31,239 nt of DNA, taken from Flammula alnicola. Lineage: Eukaryota > Basidiomycota > Agaricomycetes > Agaricales > Strophariaceae. Within the stretch, counting starts at the first letter, position 1. Each line of letters opens with the position of its first letter. This document shows positions 9,182 to 18,698 of the stretch, one piece after another. The notes beneath the pieces are model-generated. The model was given only the letters and a program-made list of their open reading frames with translations. It had not been told where the DNA came from and made no database searches. The stretch spans positions 1 to 31,239 of the forward strand of contig JADNRV010000475.1 in assembly GCA_015499995.1 (NCBI GenBank), written 5' to 3'. The translations under genes were made by a program, and so were the position numbers.

Positions 9182-10140
9182 ATGCTCTTATCTCTCTTGA
9201 AAAGTCCCTTTGGGCGGTCGCTGCTCGCGAAATCCGTTTCGCGGTTCCCCAATCCCACTGTCTTGCCAGCATTGTTTAGTGGAACGCGCTCTTTTTTAAC
9301 GAGCGCACACATTGAAGCCCCAGAGACCCATAAAGCGGCCAAGGCGGAAAAGAAACCAAAGCAGGCCAAAGAAAAGAAGGCAAACCCGAAAGCACCAAAG
9401 AGTGAGTGGGTAGTCAACCAGGGCCAGTCGGCGGACTCGCACTGATATCGAGACTGTCGCATTTTTTAGTCATGAAAAAGGACCTCAAACCGCCATTCAA
9501 GAGACCAATGGTTCCTTGGATGGATTTCCTTCAAAAGTATATAGTGGAGCACAGGGTTTCGGGGGACAGGATAACTAGCTTCGCGCCCCTAGCGTCTGTT
9601 GAATGGGCCAAGCTGACTGCAGAAGAGAAAGAGGTATGATCCACGTTCTCGGTATTGCAAAGCGAGTTGATTGATCCGTCTCTATTCCAGGCATATGGGT
9701 GCACCCGTGAGGAGATGCAGGAGTACACCGAGAAGGTGAAAGAATGGCGCAAGTCACTCCCACCGACGGTCAGGAAGGCGTTAACGAAGTCCAAAAAGAA
9801 GACGGTGCGGAAGGGGCCTCTCAATGCATTTGCGCAGTACGTTTCTTCCATGAGATACACGCACAACCTTGCTCAACCTCGCCTTCTTTGTCTAAGATAT
9901 GTCAAAGAAAACTACAGCAAAGACTCGCCCTTGACATTCTTCGAACAAGGAAAGCACATGGGCGAGCAGTACCGCCAACTCACAGCCGAAGAGAAAGATG
10001 TTCGTTGTTCTTTTTTCTTGCTCCTCATGTTGTTTTTGTTTTTATGATTCGCCGCTGATTCCATTATATCTGCATTACAGGCTTACAGGCAACGCAGTCA
10101 TGAAGCCTTCGCCAAGCAGCAAGCAGAAGAAGCCAACTAA
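9182..10140 (+). CDS. Mitochondrial-type protein with two HMG boxes (Abf2/TFAM-like)
   Basis: Five exons, 9182-9401, 9470-9633, 9691-9836, 9897-9999 and 10081-10140, give 230 aa. All four introns are 57-81 nt with GT-AG ends and consistent phases. The N-terminus (MLLSLLKSPFGRSLLAKSVS) is basic, hydroxylated and free of acidic residues, a typical mitochondrial presequence. A Lys/Ala-rich linker follows (about 50-72), then HMG box 1 (about 80-150, PPFKRPMVPWMDFL...LTAEEKEAY) and box 2 (about 162-230, RKGPLNAFAQYVKENY...LTAEEKDAYRQ). Double-box mitochondrial HMG proteins bind, bend and compact mtDNA. That role is inferred from architecture and targeting. The boxes share a phase-0 intron at the same codon. 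It is convergent with the next gene. The ATG at 9182 is the only one that gives the presequence in frame. Confidence 0.85.
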
Positions 10141-10368
10141 AGCTTCTTCTATCGTCCAAGGCCTTCAATGGCTGCAGTGTGCCTTCAACTTGAAGTGTCT
10201 TGATACCGTGTTTATTCCGCCTCATCTTCCGGATGTGTTTCCCGTAATTCAGTGTAAAGACTCTTTATTCGTAATGTGCACAATGAAGCACCCTTTTTTG
10301 ATCTATTCGCTACTTTCACCGCTGCTCATTTTTGCCTTGTCAGTCGCCGAGAGAAGACGAAAAATTCA

Positions 10369-11600
10369 TTAATAACAAGGTGCGTTGGCTAAAGCTTCAA
10401 CAGATTTTTGTATTGTGTCTAGAGCCCAACTTTGGTCCCCTTCAGAAAGAGCAGTTGCTTCACTCCTGCGTTCCTTCAAGACGATAAGGGCTAAAAATAG
10501 CGAATACCATATTCTCTTGGTTTTTTGTCTCGGGAATATGATTAGTCGGCGGCCACCGCTTCCGCTGTAACCTTCAAGGAGTGCGGTGGAAGGTGCTGGG
10601 GGCAGGAAGAAACTTTCGAGGAGGGGATCACCCCAAAGCGCGTGTGCGACATTCGGAAGGATCGCCGCAATTCCATGTGTCTTGGTAGCCGGATGGGAGG
10701 GCAGAGAGATATAGATATCGTCTTCAGACCCCGTAAGCCATATGAGGGACGGAACCTCCACGTCGTCGAAGAGGAAAAACCCGATGGCACGCGACAAGTA
10801 GCGTCGGATGTCCTCATACGGGAGCTCTACGCCGCCTGATTGGAATTCATGGAGCAGGGTTTCGAGGAGGTGCGTGAATGTTTCCTGCCAGCTGTACGAA
10901 GGCTCCCTTGGCTCGTCCAGCCGGGCTAGGCCAAACCAGTCGTTCTGCACACCGCTGTGCAGCTGGCCCAGAAACTTGCCGATCTGGAGGTCGATGAGCA
11001 CGACGTCTTCTGGGCTGAGGAACCCGGATTTGCGCGCGGTCGAGAGGGGTATGATATCGGCTGACGTTATCGGCGAGGCTGGGGAGAGGAGAATGTTGAA
11101 CGGAGCGAGCTCGAGGGTTGTGTCGAGTGTAGAATCTGGGATAGGAATGTCTGTGTGGCTGCGTATGTGGGAAATCACTTTATGGACCACTGGAAGTGAG
11201 TTGGGACGATAATCTCCGTCTTCCCCTGCATTTGGCCGCTCTATCGTGACAAAGCACGAACAGGACGGCGGAGTGTTATCGTCCTGATCTACGTGCGATA
11301 AATCCAATATGTACGTCCTGGCGTTGGCGGTGTAACTGAGGTAGAAAGTCAGCAATCCGCAGGCGACGTTCTAAAGAGGCCAGTCGCATACCTGTATCCT
11401 TTATTCTTTATCTCTGTGATCAACCTCACGAGAGATTGGCCGTGGCCAGCAACATGCTTCCGGATTATTTTCTCCGCTTGCTCTTTGCTGAGAGAAAGAG
11501 GTTCGGCATCTGGACTTGACATGGCCAGACGAACGTTGGACGAGCTACTTGAATCATTGCGCCAATTCAAGTTGCTGGTGACTGTGGGACTCCAGGTCAT
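10369..11600 (-). CDS. APH-fold protein, probable pseudokinase
   Basis: Two exons (11600-11392 and 11335-10369; 56-nt intron, GTATGC...CTCAG) give 391 aa, or 365 aa from an alternative ATG at 11522. The layout follows the aminoglycoside phosphotransferase/choline kinase-like fold: EKIIRKHVAGHG at the N-terminus, a beta strand CFVTIERP, FLGQLHSGVQNDWFGL, a helical SWQETFTHLLETLL region, then a C-lobe ending GDPLLESFF. Where the family normally has a catalytic HGD...N motif the sequence reads SLIWLTGSEDDIYIS (about 265-279). Where the DFD/DWE metal-binding motif is expected it reads GIAAILPNVAHALWGDP. Catalysis therefore looks lost, and a binding or scaffold role is more likely. The gene is otherwise intact, with no frameshift, so it is not a simple pseudogene. 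The substrate is unknown. Confidence 0.75.
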
Positions 11601-12483
11601 TGGTGCCGATGATTACACACAAATATTTGCCATCAATGAAGCACAGCTTTCAAGTGCGTCTTGACCCTGTCCTTCATCGCCTGAATCCCTTTCCACTGTT
11701 GACCCATTCAGCACTGGCCATGGGCGCTAAATTATTACAACCATTGCATGTCCATTATTTCAAGTCTCAAAGGTCAGGCTTGTGATCTTCTTGGCAGCAG
11801 CCCAACATAGCTTCACCACCCAAAACAATGCTGTCACCTGAAGCCACTGTTATTTCAACCCCTGGAGCGCTCAGCAACGAATCATTCTTGGCTCTTTTAT
11901 CAAATCTTGCCTAGGTTCTGTTTCCTATGGTCTTTTTCTTGGGGACACCAAATTCCGCCTTCAACACGGCTTATATATTTTTAGCCATTGTCTTCGCACT
12001 TTGGAGACTGCAGAGCATAAATGTGACCAGTATTCTCTGGGAGTTCTTTTCAGTCGGTGCAATGCTTACCGAACACGATCCTAGCTATGTCAAGTCTATA
12101 AATTGTTCGTGAGCTTCTTGCAGAAGACTAAATAGGTGCGCAGGGTTCCTAGTCATCAGTCTATAGACGATCAATATCTATTATCCGATAAGTAGGTATT
12201 AATTGTCCCCTAAAGTAAGACTGCTTGATGAATCTAATTGCAAATCCTCAGAGACATCCACTGGAGGCACACGAGTGGTCGCGCCAAGCGTCCATTGTCT
12301 TCTATCATTCTGGGAACCAGAAACCGCGCTGGCACACAACCGTGCACAACCGCTGATGGATCTACACTACTTATCTAATCTAATCCTACGTCGGGCAGCT
12401 CGGGCCAGAGGCCACTACAGCGTAGACGAAACATTCTCCGAATGCATGCGATGGGCCTCGTCGATGAAGATACACATATTCGA
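11601..12483. other. Intergenic, nothing recognised
   Basis: AT-rich in part. Open frames at 11927-12112 and 12203-12487 lack domains or splice context. The minus strand at 12403-12483 continues the neighbouring decayed coding stretch in shifted frames. Confidence 0.4.
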
Positions 12484-12862
12484 ATGAAAACTTCGCGTTG
12501 AGAGGCAAGTCGGGTAGCGATGACGTCGGTGCATTCTTCTTTGGGGTCGCTTAGGGCGATGATATTGAAGTCATGGGTCCATTGACCAAATTTGGCGATA
12601 TTTTAGGAAGGTGGATTCTGGGACAGGCCGGCAATTCCGCAGCAGTATTTGAGGTGGGCAAGGAACGAAATAGTTTGGAGTGTTTGGTAAAATAGAGTAA
12701 CGAAATGTCGGTTCAAGAAGGTCCAGGAGGGAAGGTGTGATGAAAGCCAAATCGTACCATTTCTTCCGCTAGGAAACAGGTCAAACCATCCAGTTGAGGC
12801 GTAAGTTGTACCCTGGTGACTAGGTCGAAATAATAATGCGGTAGAAACAAGGTAGAAAATCC
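12484..12862 (-). pseudogene. Decayed protein-coding stretch, family not recognised
   Basis: One minus-strand frame reads with protein-like composition for over 120 codons (GTTYASTGWFDLFPSG ... FLAHLKYCCGIAGLSQNPP) but has a stop at 12603-12605. It then continues in the same frame (AKFGQWTHDFNIIALSDPK ... ATRLASQREVFI). No GT-AG pair removes the stop. Just beyond, another frame reads MCIFIDEAHRMHSEN, which resembles a Walker B/DEAH string and could mean a frameshift in an old ATPase or helicase gene. That link is speculative. No start or end was found. I infer a gene relic, and the inverted-repeat element at 13001 may have contributed to its loss. Confidence 0.35.
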
Positions 12863-13000
12863 CTGGCAGGTTTCAAACTTGAATGACGATCGGCCGTCAG
12901 GCAGTATTCTTTCCCTTACGCCATTCCCCTAAACAAGGGCGCCTCTTGCTGCATTTTAAAAGCAATAGGTTTTGATGCACAATTATATGAGTCTTATCTT

Positions 13001-13278
13001 GCAGCTGCATGCAAAAACGTAGACAGGTTCTTGAATTTCGCTGCTGCGCCGCGGCCTGTTTGGTTGTAAACAACCATTTTTGGCATAGAGCGCCAAGGCA
13101 CATAATGAAAGCCTCGTTCTCTCACCACAACGAATTGAACAACGCTCCAAATACCGTCGTGCAGTGGGGCTGTAGCTCCACTCTTCAACACGTTGCCCCG
13201 ACGAAGTGACTCGAAAAGGTCGCTGCTCGGCGCGCTTTCCTAAAAGCGGTTGTTGTCTACGTTTTTACATGCAGCTGT
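13001..13278. mobile_element. 278-bp element with 24-bp terminal inverted repeats (MITE-like)
   Basis: The left end GCAGCTGCATGC... (13001-13024) and the reverse complement of the right end (13255-13278) agree at 22 of 24 positions, sharing CAGCTGCATG-AAAAACGTAGAC. The size and lack of coding capacity fit a miniature inverted-repeat transposable element. No clear target-site duplication is visible (left flank ends ATCTT, right flank begins AAAAC), so the ends may be slightly off or the copy is old. Confidence 0.5.
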
Positions 13279-13689
13279 AAAACCTGCCCAATCGGCTCGT
13301 AGCCTTGAGATGTCACTATGTAATCATGCTTCTTTGCGCTTCAAACTGCCAGATTGGGTACGTTCCTTCAAACCTCTCACCCATTGCGAACTTGAAGTTA
13401 TTCGGAAACAGAAGAAGATCAGTGTCTCGTTTCAATAGCTGAGACATCTGAGATAGTGATAGACTCGTCTAAGCTATCCGACACCAAATATCATATCCTT
13501 CGAGTTGGGCGCTCTCTTGTTTCCCTTCTCCCTTTCAGTTAGCCCAAAAATCTCAGTAGACGTTGATTCTGTCGTTTTCTCTCTGATTAGTGAGTTTATT
13601 GCATCATCTTTTGCAAATTTCTTTCTCTCACACGCGCTATGCAGATACAGTGAAAAGTCAAATCACCACCCGTAAATTTCACCTAAGTC
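13279..13689. other. Upstream region of the acidic-protein gene
   Basis: A pyrimidine-rich stretch (about 13509-13540) and a short AT-rich run precede the ATG at 13690. Both strands show a short protein-like reading at 13286-13440 (for example NNFKFAMGERFEGTYP on minus), too short to assign. Confidence 0.35.
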
Positions 13690-14499
13690 ATGGGCGACCC
13701 CTCAGCCCTCCGCTTCATATCCGCTGAGTCCGCCAGCACCCCTATCGACTGGAGCAAGGTGCCCGAAGCATCAAGGGAATTCTTCCACAAAGGTTGGGGC
13801 TTCGATTGGAGGACGGAAAAAATGCGCCCCCTACCAGCGACCATCGGCGACCTGGCGAACAGGATCCACGGATCCAAGTTCTTCGGCTATTTGGATACCG
13901 AGCGCTGCACCCTCCTCCTCGATATCAGCGAGTTTGGGCTCGCCACTTCCGCAACTGCTCGCCAAGCTAGTGAGAATACGACGCAAGTTGGTCCACGGTT
14001 CTATATGAGGTATTCCGACGAAGTCTGGTTCGTCCTTCTCATTCCTGGGGTGCGAAACGGCGCTGTTGGGTATAGCCCTAAGGTTGAAGACAAGGTCAAA
14101 GACGAGACCGTCGAGGAAGAGGGCCAGAACGACGGCAAAGAAGGCCGAAATGATGGGGAAGAAGGAGAGAATGACCGTGACGAGGACGAGGAAGGGGAAG
14201 GGGAAGGGGAACTGGAACTGGAAGAGGAACTGGAACTGGACGAGGATTACGACTGCACGGGTACCAAGCAAGAAGAAATTGCGATGGCACAGGCGTTTGA
14301 CGCCAAGCTCGACCAACAGATTAGGCGTCCGGGGGCTCTAGATCTGTTGGACTTTACCAAGACACTGGGTGGCTGGTCGGCAAACAGTCTTAAGAGTAGT
14401 CTGCAGGCTGCAGAATTTGGGGATGCGATGATGACGCTTCCGCTCGGGCACCCCGCTCTCAGTGCCTTCCTCCAGCACACGTTCGCTCACTTGCGTTGA
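13690..14499 (+). CDS. Acidic protein of unknown function
   Basis: A single open frame of 269 codons starting MGDPSALRFISAES. Residues about 1-135 look globular, with W/F-rich segments (FFHKGWGFDWRTEKMRPLP, FYMRYSDEVWFVLLIPG). About 136-190 is a very acidic low-complexity linker (EEGQNDGKEGRNDG..., EGEGEGELELEEELELDEDYD). A shorter C-terminal part follows (LLDFTKTLGGWSANSLKSSL). No known domain is recognised. No intron is evident, unlike its neighbours. A poly(A)-signal-like AATAAATAAAAA follows the stop. Acidic linkers of this kind occur in nuclear or chromatin-associated proteins, but no function is claimed. Confidence 0.65.
   Translation: MGDPSALRFISAESASTPIDWSKVPEASREFFHKGWGFDWRTEKMRPLPATIGDLANRIHGSKFFGYLDTERCTLLLDISEFGLATSATARQASENTTQVGPRFYMRYSDEVWFVLLIPGVRNGAVGYSPKVEDKVKDETVEEEGQNDGKEGRNDGEEGENDRDEDEEGEGEGELELEEELELDEDYDCTGTKQEEIAMAQAFDAKLDQQIRRPGALDLLDFTKTLGGWSANSLKSSLQAAEFGDAMMTLPLGHPALSAFLQHTFAHLR
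14085..14258 (+). repeat. Purine-rich tract with AGGGGA and GAACTG repeats
   Basis: About 170 nt of strongly purine-biased coding strand inside the acidic-protein gene, including tandem GAAGGG-type and GGAACTG units. Such tracts expand and contract by slippage and can form triplex DNA. Confidence 0.75.
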
Positions 14500-14534
14500 T
14501 ATGTTGTTTTTTTTTCAACTACTTATGTTTTATT

Positions 14535-14546
14535 AATAAATAAAAA
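14535..14546 (+). terminator. Poly(A) signal-like AATAAATAAAAA
   Basis: It starts 36 nt after the stop codon at 14499, preceded by a T-run and TTTTATT. Confidence 0.45.
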
Positions 14547-14992
14547 GTGTCGCCGCAGAGATGAGAACATACACACCAAATCTTAATTATCAGTGACCAA
14601 ATGTATTGCCTGCACTTGACCAACGCAATTTTCCAATGACAACTTGTTTGCCTGAATAACTCGGAAATACTTCGAATTCGCTATTTATGTAGTCAGAATT
14701 ATCAAGGGGTATAACTCGCGATCGCCGCCCCCAACTTGAAGCCAATGCCTATATTCTGATCTAGCTTTAAGGTATTCATCGTTTCAGCGAGATCGTCAAG
14801 ACGGAATCCAACTTTAATGACCCAAAAGGCCCAGCGCTTGAGTGATATTCGGGAGTCCAGACATGAATGTTATAATAAGTTGTATCGATTACAGTGCCAA
14901 GATCAAATGTTGATGAGGCTAGCAGTACATCGCCACAATGTTGCGAATCGCGATAAGTACAGTTATAATACGCTCAACATGACCTACTCAGG
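14547..14992. other. 3' intergenic between convergent genes
   Basis: No gene is supported. It separates the 3' ends of the acidic-protein gene (+) and the kinase-like gene (-). Confidence 0.45.
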
Positions 14993-16339
14993 CTACAGCC
15001 CAGCTCTTAGCACCTTCAATATGTATCTAGCAGTTGGCCGTTCGCCTGGGTCCTCTTCAACACAACTGTTGACCAGATCTCTATACCATTGAGGCGTGCA
15101 GCCTTGCCCTTCCTCCCATACTAGACAGGGCGATGTGAGTGGATCCTCCCTGTCAAACCTTCCGACTTCCTCTGCAATTTGCCATAACACAATTCCGAGA
15201 GCGAAGACATCTCTTGCTTCGGTTTTCGGAAGCTCGTCCCCAATTTGTACAAGATCGAATTCTGGCGGCATGGAGCGCTCTGTGTATCCTTCCTGAGGTG
15301 CCACATCGATGAGCTGCAGTTGGCCATCTCGGCCAAGAAGAATGTTGTCCAATTTGATGTCACCACTGCAGGTGCGGTTATCATGAAGGGTAACGACGCC
15401 ACTCGTGGCTTCGATAGACCAGGTATGCTTTAAAGGCCAGTTGAGCTTTGAGACAAACGGTTTTCCCGCAGCGTCTTCGTAGCTAGTATTTGCCTTTCGA
15501 GAGGATGGCTGTGATAACTTGGGACGCAATAGCACTGCATCTTGGACCACAGGATCCATTGGGTCCAGGGTTCCATCACCCAATAGGTCGTCGAATACGT
15601 CCGTCAATGTTCCCGCAGGAAGGAATGGGGTGAGGTATCCACGAAAGCAGGAGTTCGAGTCGTCGGTTACAAGGAAGGCTGGCTTAATAATCTGCTGAGA
15701 TCTAAGACTGTTGAGATGTTCAACCTCAGTAAGGAGAATGCCCATCGGCTGATCCTCATGATCAATAGGAATTCTATATCGCTTGAAAGCATACCAGGAA
15801 TCGTTAGAATGTCCGGCTATGGTGACAAGGTCGAGGTGGAAATGGGAAGTCTGCATGGGGCATTTTCGAAGCAGAGAAATCGAAACGCGGGGTACAGTGG
15901 CCAATGAGTCAGGAATGAGGGGATAGATCTTGTCGTTGGGAGAATCCCTGGGCGAAATTAAGACCGAGCCGTTGACTGTCTTAAGATCAATGTTGGTGAC
16001 GGGCAGTAGCTTATCAATGCTAGGGAGAACCTATGGGCCACAAGTGATTAGCGACTGCGAAATAGAGTAGAAGAGAGGTGTTTGGCAACATACCTTGTTT
16101 CGGAATATCGTCAAATCAAGAGAATCTTCTGCTTCCAAGGCCTCATTCTCCACACAGTTAGCCTCAGCAGCATTCTTTGAATAGTAGACAATAATAAAAA
16201 ATCCGGTATCATAGCGCTCATCGTCAGATTGGTATAAGAAGGTGGTGGAGCCGGAGGCGGCCTCAACGGTGCCATCGGAATCGAGCGAAAAACTGTCCAT
16301 CCTCAAGCCTTTCTCCGAGAGATCCCTAGGACTGAGCAT
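14993..16339 (-). CDS. Protein kinase-fold protein (Ser/Thr kinase-like)
   Basis: Two exons (16339-16094 and 16030-14993; 63-nt intron, GTATGT...CCATAG) give about 427 aa. The N-terminal about 125 residues carry no known domain. The kinase fold then appears in order: an N-lobe Lys in YAFKRY (about 165), a helix-C Glu in LLTEVEHLNSL (about 184), a catalytic loop SGDIKLDNILL with Asp306 and Asn311, LIDVAPQEG with Asp324 in place of DFG, PPE for APE, DVFALGIVLWQIAEE, and DPGERPT near the end. The key Lys, Glu, two Asp and Asn are kept, but HRD is CSGD and DFG is DVA. Activity is therefore possible but not certain. The start at 16339 is the first ATG in frame. An upstream exon is possible because the frame stays open to about 16400. 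Confidence 0.75.
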
Positions 16340-17107
16340 CTGGAGGCTTTGGGGATTGCCTAGCGCTGAACAGATGATCAGTTGTGAGAAGATAGAAGAT
16401 CACCTGCTAGTCTGGAACTCTAAGGTGCAGAAAGTCACGTACCAACTGCGGTGATGGGTTCACTGACGGTTGTCATTGGGGAAGGATGGGACACTGGTGA
16501 GGTGAAGTGCGGGTGAAGTTGAATGTAGAAATCTCACCGATAGAGGCCAACACATCTTAAATACATAAAGAAAGTCACACTCACACGTTCGTGGATCCGG
16601 ATATTTGTAGTTGGCGCTGTGGAGTTGCCAGATTTTTTTTTGTGTTTTGTTTTTGTTCCTTGACAGGTTCAACCTGTGGGTGTACACCCTGGTTACGACG
16701 GTTGGCTTAAGTGCCTCCGGATGGCAGCTTCTCTCAGCAAGATTCTGAGTCACAAACACTGTTTCCTTTGTCCGCCGCACCCACAAAAGATCGACAATAT
16801 ACAAGAGACGACGCCACGTCCGATATGACCACTCTTGCGCGCACTTGCCTCGCTCCAGCGTCACAGCATGCAATAGACGGGTTCCAGATTTCGCCAGTCG
16901 TGGGCGCGCCCTTGTCTAATCCTTGACACATTGTGGGCGCACCGTGTGTTCGAGTTGATAGCTATCGAGATGGGGAATTCACCCCCGGAAGAAACGGGAT
17001 AACTAGCTGGGCCGGAGCAGTCCAATCTGACCGGACTCTGGATAGCAGAGGCTCGGATACGATGGCAAGAGGCAAGCAAGGATGGATTCATACGCGTCTG
17101 CAATGCT
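16340..17107. other. Intergenic, nothing recognised
   Basis: It holds a T-rich run near 16631-16660 and the presumed promoter (and perhaps a 5' exon) of the kinase-like gene. Open frames at 16460-16873 (-) and 16933-17259 (+) show no domain. Confidence 0.4.
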
Positions 17108-17788
17108 CTACATCCAGACATGCACTGCCCGTAGCCGAGTCAGGTCGGTCTGACTTGGAGGTGTGGATTTCAGAATTTTTGGAGAGGAATCTTTTCCATT
17201 TGCGTTCGAGTCCGAGGTGGAATTTGACATTTCTACGTCGATTTCGACTGGGAGAGTAAGATCGAGCCCTTCCGACGACTCTGGATCCCATGCTTGTCCT
17301 TTGAGAACAGCGATCCACGCTTGATCCAGGTCGTCAAGAAAATCTACTAGATCTTGAAGTGTGGAGCGAACAACGACACTCGTTGTTCCGAGTCTGTAGC
17401 CTGGAATGGAACCGAGCGCATCACCAGTGAGACGAAGTAGGTAGGCCGTACGAAGGCTTGTGGGTGGATCTATGGGAGGAATTTGGAGAATAAGAGCCAA
17501 GAGTTGGCGGACTGCCTCAATGTAGGTAGAAAGCGTTTTTAATGTGGACGATTCCTCTGACCTGGTAAGACAACACAGATAAGCCATGTCAAAAATGAAC
17601 CGGAGAGGGGGATAGACTAACCGTTTCTTGAAATTTCGAGTAAGCTGCAAGAAGTGCTCATCCAGATAGTCTACAAGGTTCCGCTCCTGCCTGGATGTGA
17701 GAGGGCGAAGTTTGCGATTTGCCAGTCGTGATGGCTCCGAGTCAACATCACGACTTGGGACGGATTCGTTTCCATTGAGGTTAGACAT
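17108..17788 (-). CDS. Small protein of unknown function, likely one 60-nt intron
   Basis: Read straight through the frame gives 226 aa. Removing a good 60-nt intron (17562-17621, GTTAGT...TTACCAG) gives 206 aa and joins TRNFKKR to SEESSTLKTLSTYIEA. The intron has a length of 3n and no stop. The protein is helical and Leu-rich: PLTSRQERNLVDYLDEHFLQ at about 28-47, then ALILQIPPIDPPTSLRTAYL and LVDFLDDLDQAWIAVLKGQ. A Ser/Asn/Asp-rich tail ends at about residue 206. The layout resembles short uncharacterised fungal proteins, but I cannot name a family. The C-terminus may be incomplete, because TDLTRLR looks as if it could continue in another exon. The ATG at 17788 is the only upstream in-frame start. 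Confidence 0.65.
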   Translation of the reverse strand: MSNLNGNESVPSRDVDSEPSRLANRKLRPLTSRQERNLVDYLDEHFLQLTRNFKKRLVYPPLRFIFDMAYLCCLTRSEESSTLKTLSTYIEAVRQLLALILQIPPIDPPTSLRTAYLLRLTGDALGSIPGYRLGTTSVVVRSTLQDLVDFLDDLDQAWIAVLKGQAWDPESSEGLDLTLPVEIDVEMSNSTSDSNANGKDSSPKILKSTPPSQTDLTRLRAVHVWM

Positions 17789-18313
17789 TATTAAAAGTAT
17801 CTTTTTCCTTTCCCTCTTCGACAGGTATGCCCTGAAAAATAAGGAGACAAGGAACGATACTTATGGTTGTGGTTGTGGGTTCGGACAAGAGTGGTAAGGT
17901 CAGCAGCTGGATTGACCCCGAAGGCAACATACGTCAATAGGTTCCAGCCCGAGACCAGAACCTTATTCCAGAAACTCAGAAACTCAGTTCAATGGAATCA
18001 CTGCCACCGCGACGAAGTGGAACGAAAGGGGTGACTGACTCTCGAAGCAACGCATACTTTATCACTACCCCTCATCGTTTGGCGACCACCCTCCGGCTTC
18101 TTCAGCTTCATTGCAGGCGTGGACGGCGATATCAAGATTTGTCGCATTGCTTGTCACACGTCTGAAGCATCCAGGTTTCCAGCCGTCGTCTGACTCGAAC
18201 GTAGAGCTCAACCCTTTGCCTATCCGTCGATGTGGACTTCGCTCCCATGAATGACACAGACGGAGGGACGTGTAACAAGATTCTGAAGCGCACCGTGGCT
18301 GCAAAGCTGTTGG
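17789..18313. other. Intergenic, nothing firmly recognised
   Basis: The minus strand at 18065-18230 has a protein-like stretch ending NEAEEAGGWSPNDEG before a stop, in a different frame from 18314-18548. No splice model joins them convincingly. Confidence 0.3.
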
Positions 18314-18548
18314 CTAGGAGGAGAGACGGAGGGTCGATAAGCGGCGATGGTTGGACAAGCGCGAGGTCGACAGGAAGAGTTCAGTGGGATGGTCTTCTTC
18401 CAGCATGAACCTCGATCGCAAGGCAATGGAGGATGATAGCGTGCTCGCAGGAGTGCGGATATTCTCTCTTTTCTCGATGATTTGAGGAACATCCGAAAAA
18501 AAATGATAGAGTTCTTGGCGGAAAGACGTAGGAAAGACCTTGAAAAAC
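18314..18548 (-). other. Possible coding exon, unrecognised
   Basis: A minus-strand frame with protein-like composition (FKVFPTSFRQELYHFFSDVP, QIIEKRENIRTPAST, SRFMLEEDHPTELFL) runs to a TAG at 18314-18316. It begins after a possible acceptor TCTAAG and has no ATG near its start. It could be an exon of a small gene between the 17108 gene and TFB5, or chance. No family is recognised. Confidence 0.2.
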
Positions 18549-18698
18549 TTAGATCCCCCACTTTATCGAACTGAATGTGTTATGTTCTAAGTTCTATTCC
18601 TTGGAACTATCCTGGAAGGGTTTAAGATTATATTCAGTGATTAATCGTACCACACATAATCTGCATTAAAGGAGACGCAGCCCCATTCTTTTGGATGG

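Noticed and set aside
9531..9866. Minus-strand frame across the HMG gene
   Set aside because: It overlaps exons of a clearly recognised plus-strand gene and shows no domain.
12203..12487. 94-codon plus-strand frame
   Set aside because: No recognisable domain, no splice context, and the opposite strand reads as part of the decayed gene.
13831..14316. 161-codon minus-strand frame opposite the acidic-protein gene
   Set aside because: Its Phe/Pro/Val runs are the complement of the purine tract. The plus-strand frame is longer and has globular ends.
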